Of a stretch of DNA of 64,000 nt, positions 49,033 to 62,600 are shown in pieces. Position 1 is the stretch's first letter; each line of letters starts with the position of its first letter. The position numbers were made by a program, and so were the translations under genes. Below the pieces are notes generated by a model. That model saw nothing but the letters and a program-made list of their open reading frames with translations, made no database searches and was not told the origin of the DNA. The stretch is from Morinoia aosen (Eukaryota > Arthropoda > Malacostraca > Amphipoda > Talitridae). The stretch lies in the NCBI GenBank assembly GCA_030386875.1, contig CM059560.1, forward strand, positions 46,604,757 to 46,668,756, read 5' to 3'.

Positions 49033-52000
49033 ACTGAGGAGTACAGGAGGTATCTTTAGAACGTACAAAGGAGTACACGAGGTATCTCTACAGCGTACAA
49101 AGGAGTTTAGGAGGTATCTCTAGAACGTACAGAGGAGTACAGGAGTTATCTCTATAGCGCACAAAGGAGTACAGGAGGTATCTCTACAGCGCACAAAGGA
49201 GTACACGAGGTATCTCTACAGCGTACAAAGGAGAACAGGAGGTATCTCTAGAACGTACAGAGGAGTACAGGAGGTATCTCTAGAACGTACAAAGGAGTAC
49301 AGGAGGTATCTCTAGAACGTACAGAGGAGTACAGGAGGTACCTCTACAGCGCACAAAGGAGTACAGGAGGTATCTCTAGAACGTACAAATTAGTACACGA
49401 GGTATCTCTACAGCGTACAAAGGAGTACAGGAGGTATCTCTAGAACGTACAGAGGAGTACAGGAGGTACCTCTAGAACGTACAAAGGAGTACAGGAGGTA
49501 TCTCTAGAACGTACAAAGGAGTATAGGAGGTATCTCTAGAACGTACAAATGAGTACAGGAGGTATCTCTACAGCGCACAAAGAAGTACAGGAGGTATTTC
49601 TTCAGCGCACAAAGGAGTACAGGAGGTATCTCTAGAACGTACAAAGGAGTACACGAGGTATCTCTACAGCGTACAAAGGAGTACAGGAGGTATCTCTAGA
49701 ACGTACAAAGGAGTACACGAGGTATCTCTACAGCGTACAAAGGAGTACAGGAGGTACCTCTAGAACGTACAAAGGAGTACACGAGGTATCTCTTCAGCGT
49801 ACAAAAGAGTACAGGAGGTATCTCTAGAACGTTCAGAGGAGTACAGGAGGTACCTCTACCGCGCACAAAGGAGTACAGGAGGTATCTCTAGAACGTACAA
49901 AGGAGTACACGAGGTATCTCTACAGCGTACAAAGGAGTACAGGAGGTATCTCTAGAACGTACAATGGAGTACAGGAGGTATATATCTCTAGAACGTACAG
50001 AGGAGTACAGGAGGTACCTCTACAGCGCACAAAGGATTACAGGAGGTATCTCTAGAACGTACAAAGGAGCACACGAGGTATCTCTACAGCGTACAAAGGA
50101 GTACAGGAGGTATCTCTAGAACGTACAAAGGAGTACAGGAGGTATCTCTAGAACGTACAGAGGAGTACAGGAGGTATCTCTAGAACGTACAAAGGAGTAC
50201 AGGAGGTATCTCTAGAACGTACAAAGGAGTACAGGAGGTATCTCTAGAACGTAGAAAGGAGTACAGGGGGTATCTCTAGAACGTACAAAGGAGTACAGGA
50301 GGTATCTCTACAGCGCACAAAGGCGTACAGGAGGTATCTCTACAGCGCACAAAGGAGTACAGGAGGTATCTCTAGAACGTACAAAGGAGTACACGAGGTA
50401 TCTCTACAGCGTACAAAGGAGTACAGGAGGTATCCCTAGAACGTTCAGAGGAGTACAGGAGGTATCTCTAGAACATACAAAGGAGTACAGGAGGTATCTC
50501 TAGAACGTACAAAGGAGTACAGGAGGTATCTCTAGAACGTACAAAGGAGTATACGAGGTATCTCTAGAATGTACAAAGGAGTACAGGAGGTATCTCTACC
50601 GCGCACAAAGGAGTACAGGAGGTATCTCTACAGCGCACAAAGGAGTACAGGAGGTATCTCTAGAACGTACAAAGGAGTACAGGAGGTATCTCTACAGCGT
50701 ACAAAGGAGTACAGGAGGTATCTCTAGAACGTACAGAGGAGTACAGGAGGTATCTCTAGAACGTACAAAGGAGTACAGGAGGTATCTCTAGAACGTACAG
50801 AGGAGTACAGGAGGTACCTCTACAGCGCACAAAGGAGTACAGGAGGTACCTCTAGAACGTACAAAGAAGTACACGAGGTATCTCTACAGCGTACAAAGGA
50901 GTACGGGCGGTATCTCTAGAACGTACAAAGGAGTAGAGGAGGTATCTCTAGAACGTACAGAGGAGTACAGGAGGTATCTCTACAGCGTACAAAGGAGTAC
51001 AGGAGGTATCTCTACAGCGTACAAAGGAGTACAGGAGGTATCTCTAGAACGTACAAAGGAGTACAGGAGGTATCTCTAGAACGTACAAAGGAGTACAGGA
51101 GGTATCTCTACAGCGTGCAAAGGAGTACAGGAGGTATCTCTAGAACGTACAAAGGAGTACACGAGGTATCTCTACAGCGTACAAATGAGTACAGGAGGTA
51201 TCTCTAGAACGTACAAAGGAGTACAGGAGGTATCTCTACAGCGTACAAAGGAGTACAAGAGGTATCTCTAGAGCGTACGAAGGAGTACTAGAGGTATCTC
51301 TAGAACGACAAAGGAGTACAGGAGGTATCTCTACAGCGTACAAAGGAGTACAGGAGGTATCTCTAGAACGAACAAAGGAGAACAGGAGGTACCTCTACAG
51401 CGTACAAAGGAGTACAGGAGGTATCTCTACAGCGTACAAATGAGTACAGGAGGTATCTCTAGAACGTACAAAGGAGTACAGGAGGTATCTCTAGAACGTA
51501 CAAAGGAGTACAGGAGGTATCTCTAGAACGTACAACGGAGTAAAGGAGGTATCTCTAGAACGTACAAAGGAGTACAGGAGGTATCTCTAGAACGTACAAA
51601 AGAGTACAGGAGGTATCTCTAGAACGTGCAAAGGAGTACAGGAGGTATCTCAACAGCATACAAAGGAGTACAGGAGGTATCTCTAGAACGAACAAAGGAG
51701 TACAGGAGCTATCTCAACAGCGTACAAAGGAGTACAGGAGGTATCTCTACATCGTACAAAGGAGTACAGGAAGTATCTCTAGAACGTACAAAGGAGTACA
51801 GGAGGTATCTCTAGAACGAACAAAGGAGTACAGGAGGAATCTCTACAGCGTACAAAGGAGTACATTAGGTATCTCTAAAAATTACAAAGGAGTTTTAGGG
51901 GTATCTCTAGAACGTACAAAGGAGTAAAGGAGGTATCAATACAGCGTACAAAGGAGAACAGGAGGTATCTCTACAGCGTACAAAGGAGTACAGGAGGTAT

Positions 52001-55000
52001 TTCTAGAACGTACAAAGGAGTACAGGAGGTATCTCTACAGCGTACAAAGGAGTACAGGAGGTATCTCTACAGCGTACAAAGGAGGACAGGAGGTAGCTCT
52101 AGAACGTACAAAGGAGTACACGAGGTATCTTTACAGCGTACAAAGGAGTACAGGAAGTATCTCTAGAACGTACAGAGGAGTACAGGAGGTATCTCTACAG
52201 CGTACAAAGGAGTACAGGAGGTATCTCTAGAACGTACAAAGGAGTACACGAGGTATCTCTACAGCGTACAAAGGAATACAGAAGGTATCTCTAGAACGTA
52301 CAAAGGAGTACACGAGGTATCTCTTCAGCGTACAAAAGAGTACAGGAGGTATCTCTATAACGTACAGAGGAGTGCAGGAGGTATCTCTTGAACGTACAAA
52401 GGAGTACAGAAGGTATCTCTAGAATGTACAAAGAAGTACAAGAGGTATCTCTAGAACGTAGAAAGGAGTACAGGAGGTATCTCCAGAACGTACAAAGGAG
52501 TACAGGAGGTATCACTATAGCGTACAAAAGAGTACAGGAGGTATTTCTACAGCGTACAAAGGAGTTCAGGCGGTATCTCTACAGCGTACAAAGCAGTACA
52601 GGAGGTATCTCTAGAACGTACAAAGGAGTACATGAGGTATCTCTAGAACGTACAAAGGAGTACCGGAGGTATCTCTACAGCGTACAAAGGAGTACAGGAG
52701 GTATCTCTACAGCGTACAAATGAGTACAGGAGGTATCTCTGGAACGTTCAAAGGAGTACAGGAGGTATCTGTACAGCGCACAAAGGAGTACAGGAGGTAT
52801 CTCTAGAACGTACAAAGGAGTACAGGAGGTATCTCTAGAACGTACAAAGGAGTACAGGAGGTATCTCTAGAACGTACAGAGGAGTACAGGAGGTACCTCT
52901 ACAGCGCACAAAGGAGTACAGGAGGTATCTCTAGAACGTACAAAGGAGTACACGAGGTATCTCTACAGCGTACAAAGGAGTACAGGAGGTATCTCTAGAA
53001 CGTACAGAGGAGTACAGGAGGTATCTCTACAGCGCACAAAGGAGTACAGGAGGTATCTCTACAGCGTACAAAGGAGTACAGGAGGTATCTCTGCACCGTA
53101 CAAATGAGTACAGGAGGTATCTCTAGAACGTACAAAGGAGTACACGAGGTATCTCTACGTCGTACAAAGGAGTACAGGAGGTATCTCTAGAACGTACAGA
53201 GGAGTACAGGAGGTATCTCTAGAACGTACAAAGAAGTACAGGAGGTATCTCTAGAACGTACAGAGGAGTACAGGAGGTACCTCAACAGCGCAAAAAGGAG
53301 AACAGGAGGTATCTCTAGAACGTACAAAGGTGTACACGTGGTATCTCTGCAGCGTACAAAGGAGTACAGGAGGTATCTCTAGAACGTACAGAGGAGTACA
53401 GGAGGTATCTCTAGAACGTACAAAGGAGTACAGGAGGTATCTCTAGAACGTACAAAGGAGTACAGAAAGTATCTCTAGAACGTACAAAGGAGTACATGAG
53501 GTATCTCTAGAACGTAGAAATGAGTACAGGAGGTATCTCTAGAACGTACAAAGGAGTACAGGAGGTATCTCTACAGCGCATAAAGGAGTACAGGATGTAT
53601 CTCTACAGCGCACAAAGGAGTACAGGAGGTATCTCTAGAACGGACAAAGGAGTACACGAGGTATCTCTACAGCGTACAAAGGAGTACAGGAGGTATCTCT
53701 AGAACGTACAGAGGAGTACAGGAGGTATCTCTAGAACGTACAAAGGAGTACAGGAGGTATCTCTAGAACGTACAGAGGAGTACAGGAGGTACCTCTACAG
53801 CGCACAAAGGAGTACAGGAGGTATCTCTAGAACGTACAAAGGAGTACACGAGGTTTCTCTACAGCGTACAAAGGAGTACAGGATTTATCTCTAGAACGTA
53901 CAGAGGAGTACAGGAGGTATCTCTAGAACGTACAAAGGAGTACACGAGGTATCTCTACAGCGTACAAAGGAGTACAGGAGGTATCTCTAGAACGTGCAGA
54001 GGAGTACAGGAGGTATCTCTAGAACGTACAAAGGAGAACAGGAGGTGTCTCTAGAACGTACAAAGGAGTACCGAAGGTACCTCTACAGCGTACAAAGGAG
54101 TACAGGAGGTATCTTTACAGCGTACAAATGAGTACAGGAGGTATCTCTAGAACGTTCAAAGGAGTACAGGAGGTTTCTCTACAGCGTACAAAGGAGTACA
54201 GGAGGTATCTCTACAGCGTATAAAGGAGTACAGGAGGTATCTCTAGAACGTACAAAGGAGTACAGGAGGTATCTCTACAGCGCACAAAGGAGTACAGGAG
54301 GTATCTCTACAGCGCACAAAGGAGTACAGGAGGTATCTCTACAGCGCACAAAGGAGTACACGAGGTATCTCTACAGCGTACAAAGGAGTACAGGAGGTAT
54401 CTCTAGAACGTACAGAGGAGTACAGGAGGTATCTCTAGAACGTACAAAGGAGTACAGGAGGTATCTCTAGAACGTACAGAGGAGTACAGGAGGTACCTCT
54501 ACAGCGCACAAAGGAGTACAGGAGGTATCTCTAGAACGTACAGAGGAGTACAGGAGGTATCTCTAGAACGTACAAAGGAGTACACGAGGTATCTCTACAG
54601 AGTACAAAGGAGTACAGGAGGTATATCTAGAACGTACAGAGGAGTACAGAAGGTATCTCTAGAACGAACAAAGGAGTACAGGAGGTATCTCTAGAACGTA
54701 CAAAGGAGTACAGGAGGTACCTCTACAGCGTACAAAGGAGTACAGGAGGTATCTCTACAGCGTACAAATGAGTACAGGAGGTATTTCTAGAACGTTCATA
54801 GGAGTACAGGAGGTATCTCTACAGCGTACAAAGGAGTACAGGAGGTATCTCTACAGCGTACAAAGGAGTCCAGGAGGTATCTCTAGAACGTACAAAGGAG
54901 TACAGGAGGTATCTCTACAGCGCACAAAGGAGTACAGGAGGTATCTCTACAGGGCACAAAGGAGTATAGGAGGTATATCTACAGCGCACAAAGGAGTACA

Positions 55001-56652
55001 CGAGGTATCGCTACAGCGTACAAAGGAGTACAGGAGGTATCTCTAGAACGTACAGAGGTGTACAGGAGGTAACTCTAGAACGTACAAAGGAGTACAGGAG
55101 GTATCTCTAGAACGTACAGAAGAGTACAGGAGGTACCTCTACAGCGCACAAAGGAGTACAGGAGGTTTCTCTAGAACGTACAAAGGAGTACACGAGGTAT
55201 CTCTACAGCGTACAAAGGAGTACAGGAGGTATCTCTAAAACGTACAGAGGAGTACAGGAGGTATCTCTAGAACGTACAAAGGAGTACACGAGATATCTCT
55301 ACAGCGTACAAAGGAGTACAGGAGGTATCTCTAGAACGTACAGAGGAGTACAGGAGGTATCTCTAGAGCGTACAAAGAAATACAGGAGATATCTCTAGAA
55401 CGTACAAAGGAGTACAGGAGGTATCTCTACAGCGTTCAAAGGAGTACAGGAGGTATCTCTACAGCGTACAAAGGAGTACAGGAGGTATCTCTAGAACGTA
55501 CAAAGGAGTAGAGGAGGTATCTCTACAGCGCACAAAGGAGTACAGGAGGTATCTCTACAGCGTACAATGGAGTACAGGAGGTATCTCTACAGCGTACAAA
55601 GGAGTTCAGGAGGTATCTCTAGAACGTACAAAGGAGTACAGGAGGTATCTCTACAGCGCACAAAGGAGTACAGGAAGTATCTCTACAGCACACAAAGGAG
55701 TACACGAGGTATCTCTACAGCGTACAAAGGAGTAGAGGAGGTATCTCTAGAACGTACAGAGGAGTACAGGAGGTATCTCTAGAACGTACAAAGGAGTACA
55801 GGAGGTATCTCTAGAACGTACAGAGGAGAACAGGAGGTACCTCTACAGCGCACAAAGGAGTACAGGAGGTATCTCTAGAACGTACAAAGGAGTACACGAG
55901 GTATCTCTACAGCGCACAAAGGAGTACAGGAGGTATCTCTAGAACGTACAGAGGAGTACAGGAGGTATTTCTAAAACGCACAAAGGAGTACAGGAGGTAT
56001 CTCTAGAACGTACAAAGGAGTACAGTATGTATCTCTAGAACGTACAAAGGAGTACACGAGGTATCTCTACAGCGTACAAAGGAGTACATAAAGGTATCTC
56101 TAGAACGTACAAAGGAGTACAGGAGGTATCTCTAGAACGTATAAAGGAGTACAGGAGGTATCTCTAGAACGTACAAAGGAGTACAGGAGGTATCTCTACA
56201 GCGCACAAAGGAGTACAGGAGGTATCTCTACAGCGCACAAAGGAGTACAGGAGGTATCTCTAGAACGTACAAAGGAGTACACGAGGTATCTTTACAGCGT
56301 ACAAAGGAGTACAGGAGGTATCTCTAGAACGTACAGAGGAGTACAGGAGGTATCTCTAGAACGTACAAAGAAGTACAGGAGGTATCTCTAGAACGTACAG
56401 AGGAGTACAGGAGGTACCTCTACAGCGCACAAAGGAGTACAGGAGGTATCTCTAGAACGTACAAAGGAGTACACGAGGTATCTCTACAGCGTACAAAGGA
56501 GTACAGGAGGTATCTCTAGAACGTACAGAGGAGTACAGTAGGTATCTCTAGAACGTACAAAGGAGTTCACGAGGTATCTCTACAGCGTACAAAGGAGTAC
56601 AGGAGGTATCTCTAGAACGTACAGAGGAGTACAGGAGGTATCTCTAGAACGT
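49033..56652. repeat. 7.65-kb unit, copy 2 (7,620 bp)
   Basis: Collinear with copy 1 but one monomer shorter, because a type A monomer is missing near 51.2 kb between AAATGAG and the ACTAGAGG monomer. It keeps the same landmark order, including the +4 monomer at 49974, the -1 monomer at 51303, the AT-rich island at 51860 and the +1 monomer at 56084. It lacks the GGAGGATCTC deletion of copy 1. Confidence 0.9.
51860..51904. repeat. AT-rich degenerate monomer island, copy d
   Basis: Copy of the 36879 island (GTTTTAGGGG form), displaced by 14,981 bp. Confidence 0.9.
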
Positions 56653-59600
56653 ACTGAGGAGTACAGGAGGTATCTTTAGAACGTACAAAGGAGTACACGA
56701 GGTATCTCTACAGCGTACAAAGGAGTTTAGGAGGTATCTCTAGAACGTACAGAGGAGTACAGGAGTTATCTCTATAGCGCACAAAGGAGTACAGGAGGTA
56801 TCTCTTCAGCGCACAAAGGAGTACACGAGGTATCTCTACAGCGTACAAAGGAGAACAGGAGGTATCTCTAGAACGTACAGAGGAGTACAGGAGGTATCTC
56901 TAGAACGTACAAAGGAGTACAGGAGGTATCTCTAGAACGTACAGAGGAGTACAGGAGGTACCTCTACAGCGCACAAAGGAGTACAGGAGGTATCTCTAGA
57001 ACGTACAAATTAGTACACGAGGTATCTCTACAGCGTACAAAGGAGTACAGGAGGTATCTCTAGAACGTACAGAGGAGTACAGGAGGTACCTCTAGAACGT
57101 ACAAAGGAGTACAGGAGGTATCTCTAGAACGTACAAAGGAGTATAGGAGGTATCTCTAGAACGTACAAATGAGTACAGGAGGTATCTCTACAGCGCACAA
57201 AGAAGTACAGGAGGTATTTCTTCAGCGCACAAAGGAGTACAGGAGGTATCTCTAGAACGTACAAAGGAGTACACGAGGTATCTCTACAGCGTACAAAGGA
57301 GTACAGTAGGTATCTCTAGAACGTACAAAGGAGTACACGAGGTATCTCTACAGCGTACAAAGGAGTACAGGAGGTACCTCTAGAACGTACAAAGGAGTAC
57401 ACGAGGTATCTCTTCAGCGTACAAAAGAGTACAGGAGGTATCTCTAGAACGTACAGAGGAGTACAGGAGGTACCTCTACCGCGCACAAAGGAGTACAGGA
57501 GGTATCTCTAGAACGTACAAAGGAGTACGCGAGGTATCTCTACAGCGTACAAAGGAGTACAGGAGGTATCTCTAGAACGTACAATGGAGTACAGGAGGTA
57601 TATATCTCTAGAACGTACAGAGGAGTACAGGAGGTACCTCTACAGCGCACAAAGGATTACAGGAGGTATCTCTAGAACGTACAAAGGAGCACACGAGGTA
57701 TCTCTACAGCGTACAAAGGAGTACAGGAGGTATCTCTAGAACGTACAAAGGAGTACAGGAGGTATCTCTAGAACGTACAGAGGAGTACAGGAGGTATCTC
57801 TAGAACGTACAAAGGAGTACAGGAGGTATCTCTAGAACGTACAAAGGAGTACAGGAGGTATCTCTAGAACGTAGAAAGGAGTACAGGAGGTATCTCTAGA
57901 ACGTACAAAGGAGTACAGGAGGTATCTCTACAGCGCACAAAGGCGTACAGGAGGTATCTCTACAGCGCACAAAGGAGTACAGGAGGTATCTCTAGAACGT
58001 ACAAAGGAGTACACGAGGTATCTCTACAGCGTACAAAGGAGTACAGGAGGTATCCCTAGAACGTCCAGAGGAGTACAGGAGGTATCTCTAGAACATACAA
58101 AGGAGTACAGGAGGTATCTCTAGAACGTACAAAGGAGTACAGGAGGTATCTCTAGAACGTACAAAGGAGTATACGAGGTATCTCTAGAATGTACAAAGGA
58201 GTACAGGAGGTATCTCTACCGCGCACAAAGGAGTACAGGAGGTATCTCTACAGCGCACAAAGGAGTACAGGAGGTATCTCTAGAACGTACAAAGGAGTAC
58301 ACGAGGTATCTCTACAGCGTACAAAGGAGTACAGGAGGTATCTCTAGAACGTACAGAGGAGTACAGGAGGTATCTCTAGAACGTACAAAGGAGTACAGGA
58401 GGTATCTCTAGAACGTACAGAGGAGTACAGGAGGTACCTCTACAGCGCACAAAGGAGTACAGGAGGTACCTCTAGAACGTACAAAGAAGTACACGAGGTA
58501 TCTCTACAGCGTACAAAGGAGTACGGGCGGTATCTCTAGAACGTACAAAGGAGTAGAGGAGGTATCTCTAGAACGTACAGAGGAGTACAGGAGGTATCTC
58601 TACAGCGTACAAAGGAGTACAGGAGGTATCTCTACAGCGTACAAAGGAGTACAGGAGGTATCTCTAGAACGTACAAAGGAGTACAGGAGGTATCTCTAGA
58701 ACGTACAAAGGAGTACAGGAGGTATCTCTACAGCGTGCAAAGGAGTACAGGAGGTATCTCTAGAACGTACAAAGGAGTACACGAGGTATCTCTACAGCGT
58801 ACAAATGAGTACAGGAGGTATCTCTAGAACGTACAAAGGAGTACAGGAGGTATCTCTAGAACGTACAAAGGAGTACAGGAGGTATCTCTACAGCGTACAA
58901 AGGAGTACAAGAGGTATCTCTAGAGCGTACGAAGGAGTACTAGAGGTATCTCTAGAACGACAAAGGAGTACAGGAGGTATCTCTACAGCGTACAAAGGAG
59001 TACAGGAGGTATCTCTAGAACGAACAAAGGAGAACAGGAGGTACCTCTACAGCGTACAAAGGAGTACAGGAGGTATCTCTACAGCGTACAAATGAGTACA
59101 GGAGGTATCTCTAGAACGTACAAAGGAGTACAGGAGGTATCTCTAGAACGTACAAAGGAGTACAGGAGGTATCTCTAGAACGTACAACGGAGTAAAGGAG
59201 GTATCTCTAGAACGTACAAAGGAGTACAGGAGGTATCTCTAGAACGTACAAAAGAGTACAGGAGGTATCTCTAGAACGTGCAAAGGAGTACAGGAGGTAT
59301 CTCAACAGCATACAAAGGAGTACAGGAGGTATCTCTAGAACGAACAAAGGAGTACAGGAGCTATCTCAACAGCGTACAAAGGAGTACAGGAGGTATCTCT
59401 ACAGCGTACAAAGGAGTACAGGAAGTATCTCTAGAACGTACAAAGGAGTACAGGAGGTATCTCTAGAACGAACAAAGGAGTACAGGAGGAATCTCTACAG
59501 CGTACAAAGGAGTACATTAGGTATCTCTAAAAATTACAAAGGAGTTTTAGGGGTATCTCTAGAACGTACAAAGGAGTAAAGGAGGTATCAATACAGCGTA

Positions 59601-62600
59601 CAAAGGAGAACAGGAGGTATCTCTACAGCGTACAAAGGAGTACAGGAGGTATTTCTAGAACGTACAAAGGAGTACAGGAGGTATCTCTACAGCGTACAAA
59701 GGAGTACAGGAGGTATCTCTACAGCGTACAAAGGAGGACAGGAGGTAGCTCTAGAACGTACAAAGGAGTACACGAGGTATCTTTACAGCGTACAAAGGAG
59801 TACAGGAAGTATCTCTAGAACGTACAGAGGAGTACAGGAGGTATCTCTACAGCGTACAAAGGAGTACAGGAGGTATCTCTAGAACGTACAAAGGAGTACA
59901 CGAGGTATCTCTACAGCGTACAAAGGAATACAGAAGGTATCTCTAGAACGTACAAAGGAGTACACGAGGTATCTCTTCAGCGTACAAAAGAGTACAGGAG
60001 GTATCTCTATAACGTACAGAGGAGTGCAGGAGGTATCTCTTGAACGTACAAAGGAGTACAGAAGGTATCTCTAGAATGTACAAAGAAGTACAAGAGGTAT
60101 CTCTAGAACGTAGAAAGGAGTACAGGAGGTATCTCCAGAACGTACAAAGGAGTACAGGAGGTATCACTATAGCGTACAAAAGAGTACAGGAGGTATTTCT
60201 ACAGCGTACAAAGGAGTTCAGGCGGTATCTCTACAGCGTACAAAGCAGTACAGGAGGTATCTCTAGAACGTACAAAGGAGTACATGAGGTATCTCTAGAA
60301 CGTACAAAGGAGTACCGGAGGTATCTCTACAGCGTACAAAGGAGTACAGGAGGTATCTCTACAGCGTACAAATGAGTACAGGAGGTATCTCTGGAACGTT
60401 CAAAGGAGTACAGGAGGTATCTGTACAGCGCACAAAGGAGTACAGGAGGTATCTCTAGAACGTACAAAGGAGTACAGGAGGTATCTCTAGAACGTACAAA
60501 GGAGTACAGGAGGTATCTCTAGAACGTACAGAGGAGTACAGGAGGTACCTCTACAGCGCACAAAGGAGTACAGGAGGTATCTCTAGAACGTACAAAGGAG
60601 TACACGAGGTATCTCTACAGCGTACAAAGGAGTACAGGAGGTATCTCTAGAACGTACAGAGGAGTACAGGAGGTATCTCTACAGCGCACAAAGGAGTACA
60701 GGAGGTATCTCTACAGCGTACAAAGGAGTACAGGAGGTATCTCTGCACCGTACAAATGAGTACAGGAGGTATCTCTAGAACGTACAAAGGAGTACACGAG
60801 GTATCTCTACGGCGTACAAAGGAGTACAGGAGGTATCTCTAGAACGTACAGAGGAGTACAGGAGGTATCTCTAGAACGTACAAAGAAGTACAGGAGGTAT
60901 CTCTAGAACGTACAGAGGAGTACAGGAGGTACCTCAACAGCGCAAAAAGGAGAACAGGAGGTATCTCTAGAACGTACAAAGGAGTACACGTGGTATCTCT
61001 GCAGCGTACAAAGGAGTACAGGAGGTATCTCTAGAACGTACAGAGGAGTACAGGAGGTATCTCTAGAACGTACAAAGGAGTACTGGAGGTATCTCTAGAA
61101 CGTACAAAGGAGTACAGAAAGTATCTCTAGAACGTACAAAGGAGTACATGAGGTATCTCTAGAACGTAGAAATGAGTACAGGAGGTATCTCTAGAACGTA
61201 CAAAGGAGTACAGGAGGTATCTCTACAGCGCATAAAGGAGTACAGGATGTATCTCTACAGCGCACAAAGGAGTACAGGAGGTATCTCTAGAACGGACAAA
61301 GGAGTACACGAGGTATCTCTACAGCGTACAAAGGAGTACAGGAGGTATCTCTAGAACGTACAGAGGAGTACAGGAGGTATCTCTAGAACGTACAAAGGAG
61401 TACAGGAGGTATCTCTAGAACGTACAGAGGAGTACAGGAGGTACCTCTACAGCGCACAAAGGAGTACAGGAGGTATCTCTAGAACGTACAAAGGAGTACA
61501 CGAGGTTTCTCTACAGCGTACAAAGGAGTACAGGAGGTATCTCTAGAACGTACAGAGGAGTACAGGAGGTATCTCTAGAACGTACAAAGGAGTACACGAG
61601 GTATCTCTACAGCGTACAAAGGAGTACAGGAGGTATCTCTAGAACGTGCAGAGGAGTACAGGAGGTATCTCTAGAACATACAAAGGAGAACAGGAGGTGT
61701 CTCTAGAACGTACAAAGGAGTACCGAAGGTACCTCTACAGCGTACAAAGGAGTACAGGAGGTATCTTTACAGCGTACAAATGAGTACAGGAGGTATCTCT
61801 AGAACGTTCAAAGGAGTACAGGAGGTTTCTCTACAGCGTACAAAGGAGTACAGGAGGTATCTCTACAGCGTACAAAGGAGTACAGGAGGTATCTCTACAG
61901 CGTACAAAGGAGTACAGGAGGTATCTCTACAGCGTACAAAGGAGTCCAGGAGGTATCTCTAGAACGTACAAAGGAGTACAGGAGGTATCTCTACAGCGCA
62001 CAAAGGAGTACAGGAGGTATCTCTACAGGGCACAAAGGAGTATAGGAGGTATATCTACAGCGCACAAAGGAGTACACGAGGTATTGCTACAGCGTACAAA
62101 GGAGTACAGGAGGTATCTCTAGAACGTACAGAGGTGTACAGGAGGTAACTCTAGAACGTACAAAGGAGTACAGGAGGTATCTCTAGAACGTACAGAAGAG
62201 TACAGGAGGTACCTCTACAGCGCATAAAGGAGTACAGGAGGTATCTCTAGAACGTACAAAGGAGTACACGAGGTATCTCTACAGCGTACAAAGGAGTACA
62301 GGAGGTATCTCTAAAACGTACAGAGGAGTACAGGAGGTATCTCTAGAACGTACAAAGGAGTACACGAGATATCTCTACAGCGTACAAAGGAGTACAGGAG
62401 GTATCTCTAGAACGTACAGAGGAGTACAGGAGGTATCTCTAGAGCGTACAAAGAAATACAGGAGGTATCTCTAGAACGTACAAAGGAGTACAGGAGGTAT
62501 CTCTACAGCGTTCAAAGGAGTACAGGAGGTATCTCTACAGCGTACAAAGGAGTACAGGAGGTATCTCTAGAACGTACAAAGGAGTAGAGGAGGTATCTCT

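Larger units (their letters stand above)
42319..57300. repeat. 15.0-kb segment, second tandem copy
   Basis: Begins at GTGCGAAGG (42319), which replaces the GTACGAAGG of 27306. The sequence before the junction instead follows the 34.6-kb type. Scattered single-base differences from copy 1 include GTACAAAGTAG near 46475, GCGTTCAAAGG near 47271, GTGCAGG near 47988 and CTACGTCGTAC near 53156. I see long fully identical stretches, for example 45966-46403 against 30953-31390 at the translated level. The duplication is therefore recent relative to monomer divergence. Confidence 0.92.
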
